From positions 1,116,001 through 1,180,000 of the forward strand of contig NC_016751.1 in the NCBI RefSeq assembly GCF_000255135.1: a stretch of 64,000 bases of DNA. Direction: 5' to 3'. Shown piece by piece: positions 63,364-64,000 of the stretch. A program made the translations under genes and the position numbers. This stretch comes from Marinitoga piezophila KA3 (GTDB taxonomy: Bacteria; Thermotogota; Thermotogae; Petrotogales; Petrotogaceae). Positions within the stretch are counted from its first letter, which is position 1. Each line of letters begins with the position of its first letter. The notes beneath the pieces were generated by a model that did not search any database, had not been told where the DNA came from, and saw only the letters and a list, made by a program, of their open reading frames with translations.

Positions 63364-63372
63364 ATTATACCA
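63364..63372 (-). promoter_or_regulatory. extended -10 promoter
   Basis: TGG-TATAAT on the - strand, about 33 nt before the unknown gene's ATG. Confidence 0.55.
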
Positions 63373-63388
63373 AAAAGGAGAGTAAAAT

Positions 63389-64000
63389 ATGCAAAAATCT
63401 ATAATTGTAAAAGAAGGAAATTATTATAAAAGATTGGATAAATTCTTAAGAAATAACTATGAAAATCTAAAACTCGGGTTTATATACAAATTACTCAGAA
63501 AAGGTTTTGTATATGTAAACGGAAAAAGGGTAAAAAAACAGGATTTCGTTTTGAATATAGGTGACAAAGTTGAAATTAGATATAACGGTCCTCTTGAAGA
63601 AAGAAAAAAGGAAAAAAGCATATTGCCAAGACCTTTAGACCTGGAAATAATATTTGAAGATAAAAATATCCTTGCAATAAACAAACCAAATGGAGTTTCA
63701 GTGCATCCTGGAACAGGAGAAGAAAAGGTTACAATAATAGAAGGTGTTTTACATTATGCAAATGGCGAATTTGAACCACATCTTGTTCATAGACTTGACA
63801 AACATACATCTGGCGTTCTTGTAATAGCTAAAAACAAACAAATTGCACGAGAATTAACAGAAATAATCAGAGGAAGAAATATATTGAAGAAATATCAGGC
63901 ATTGGTATTGGGAAAATTAAAAGGAGAAAAAAATAAATTAGAGGACATACTTGACGATAAAAAAGCTGTATTATATTATGATGTCTTAAATACATACAGA
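63389..64000 (+). CDS. RluC/RluD-type rRNA pseudouridine synthase (partial)
   Basis: Converts specific uridines of large-subunit rRNA to pseudouridine. The visible 204 residues hold an N-terminal S4 RNA-binding domain (KRLDKFLR to KVEIRYNG, about 1-65), then the catalytic domain start LAINKPNGVSVHPG and the active-site HRLDKHTSGVLVIAK with its catalytic Asp. AAGGAG precedes the ATG. The gene runs off the right edge. Confidence 0.9.
   Translation, partial: MQKSIIVKEGNYYKRLDKFLRNNYENLKLGFIYKLLRKGFVYVNGKRVKKQDFVLNIGDKVEIRYNGPLEERKKEKSILPRPLDLEIIFEDKNILAINKPNGVSVHPGTGEEKVTIIEGVLHYANGEFEPHLVHRLDKHTSGVLVIAKNKQIARELTEIIRGRNILKKYQALVLGKLKGEKNKLEDILDDKKAVLYYDVLNTYR

Overview
The window is AT-rich, densely packed bacterial chromosome. 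Gene content and protein style (LbH, FolT and UgpB proteins, AOR with a molybdenum/tungsten-cofactor riboswitch, an H-NOX chemoreceptor, periplasmic proteins, peptidoglycan genes, Lys/Ile-rich proteins) suggest an anaerobic, motile, heterotrophic member of the Thermotogota, most likely the Petrotogales (Marinitoga-like). That assignment is inference from protein character. No plasmid, phage, insertion sequence or CRISPR array was seen.

Layout. 1-5.2 kb (+): miaA-hfq-hflX-M23 peptidase, then metK and rpsT. 5.2-11.2 kb (-): a cofactor-centred run, ogt, pncB, pdxS, pdxT, a membrane protein, a PP1-like phosphatase, a DUF1292 protein and a divergent FolD-like protein. 11.3-12.2 kb (+): a Clp-fold SDH-type protease. 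12.2-24.5 kb (-): a Ugp-type glycerol-3-phosphate ABC transporter without ATPase, a NYN-domain protein, a COG2509 flavoprotein, a cysteine-synthase-like enzyme, an NADH oxidase, a DUF362 ferredoxin protein, folT, and a three-gene unit led by a small XRE regulator with a 30-bp palindromic operator. 24.6-27.8 kb (+): a PyrD/PreA-like iron-sulfur flavoprotein and an NhaC-type antiporter. 27.8-33.2 kb (-): ecfT, a small coiled-coil gene, a patatin phospholipase, a DUF4143-type ATPase, EamA and ZIP transporters. 33.4-42.1 kb (+): YugP-like peptidase, serine dehydratase (two subunits), 1-Cys peroxiredoxin, HD-GYP sensor, adenosine-specific kinase, an H-NOX chemoreceptor and its partner; a tRNA-Pro(CGG) lies on the - strand. 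42.2-47.0 kb (-): murD-ftsW-murG-murC. 47.2-54 kb: a hexapeptide acyltransferase, a PilJ-type chemoreceptor, and AOR-moaD facing moeA. 54.7-60.8 kb (+): a threonine-synthase-like enzyme overlapping a molybdenum hydroxylase operon with doubled FeS and FAD subunits but one Mo subunit. 60.8-64 kb: a frameshifted MFS transporter, ridA, an unknown protein and the start of an RluD-type pseudouridine synthase.

How the parts fit. The 50-61 kb block is a molybdenum/tungsten unit: riboswitch, AOR, MoaD, MoeA and a Mo hydroxylase. PdxS/PdxT supply pyridoxal phosphate for several PLP enzymes here. Oxygen is handled by sensing (H-NOX chemoreceptor) and removal (NADH oxidase, peroxiredoxin behind a PerR-like box). 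Many promoters share an extended -10, TGnTATAAT.

Most unusual features: (i) two copies of a ~190-bp multi-stem element at 31.3 and 54.3 kb, whose 61-nt central hairpins are almost unchanged while the outer stems differ by compensatory changes, each with half-copies beside it that are complementary between the two loci; (ii) two genes whose conserved N-termini have no ATG/GTG/TTG start; (iii) an H-NOX chemoreceptor that keeps the full O2-binding distal pocket; (iv) a FolD homologue and a PyrD homologue that have lost signature catalytic residues.
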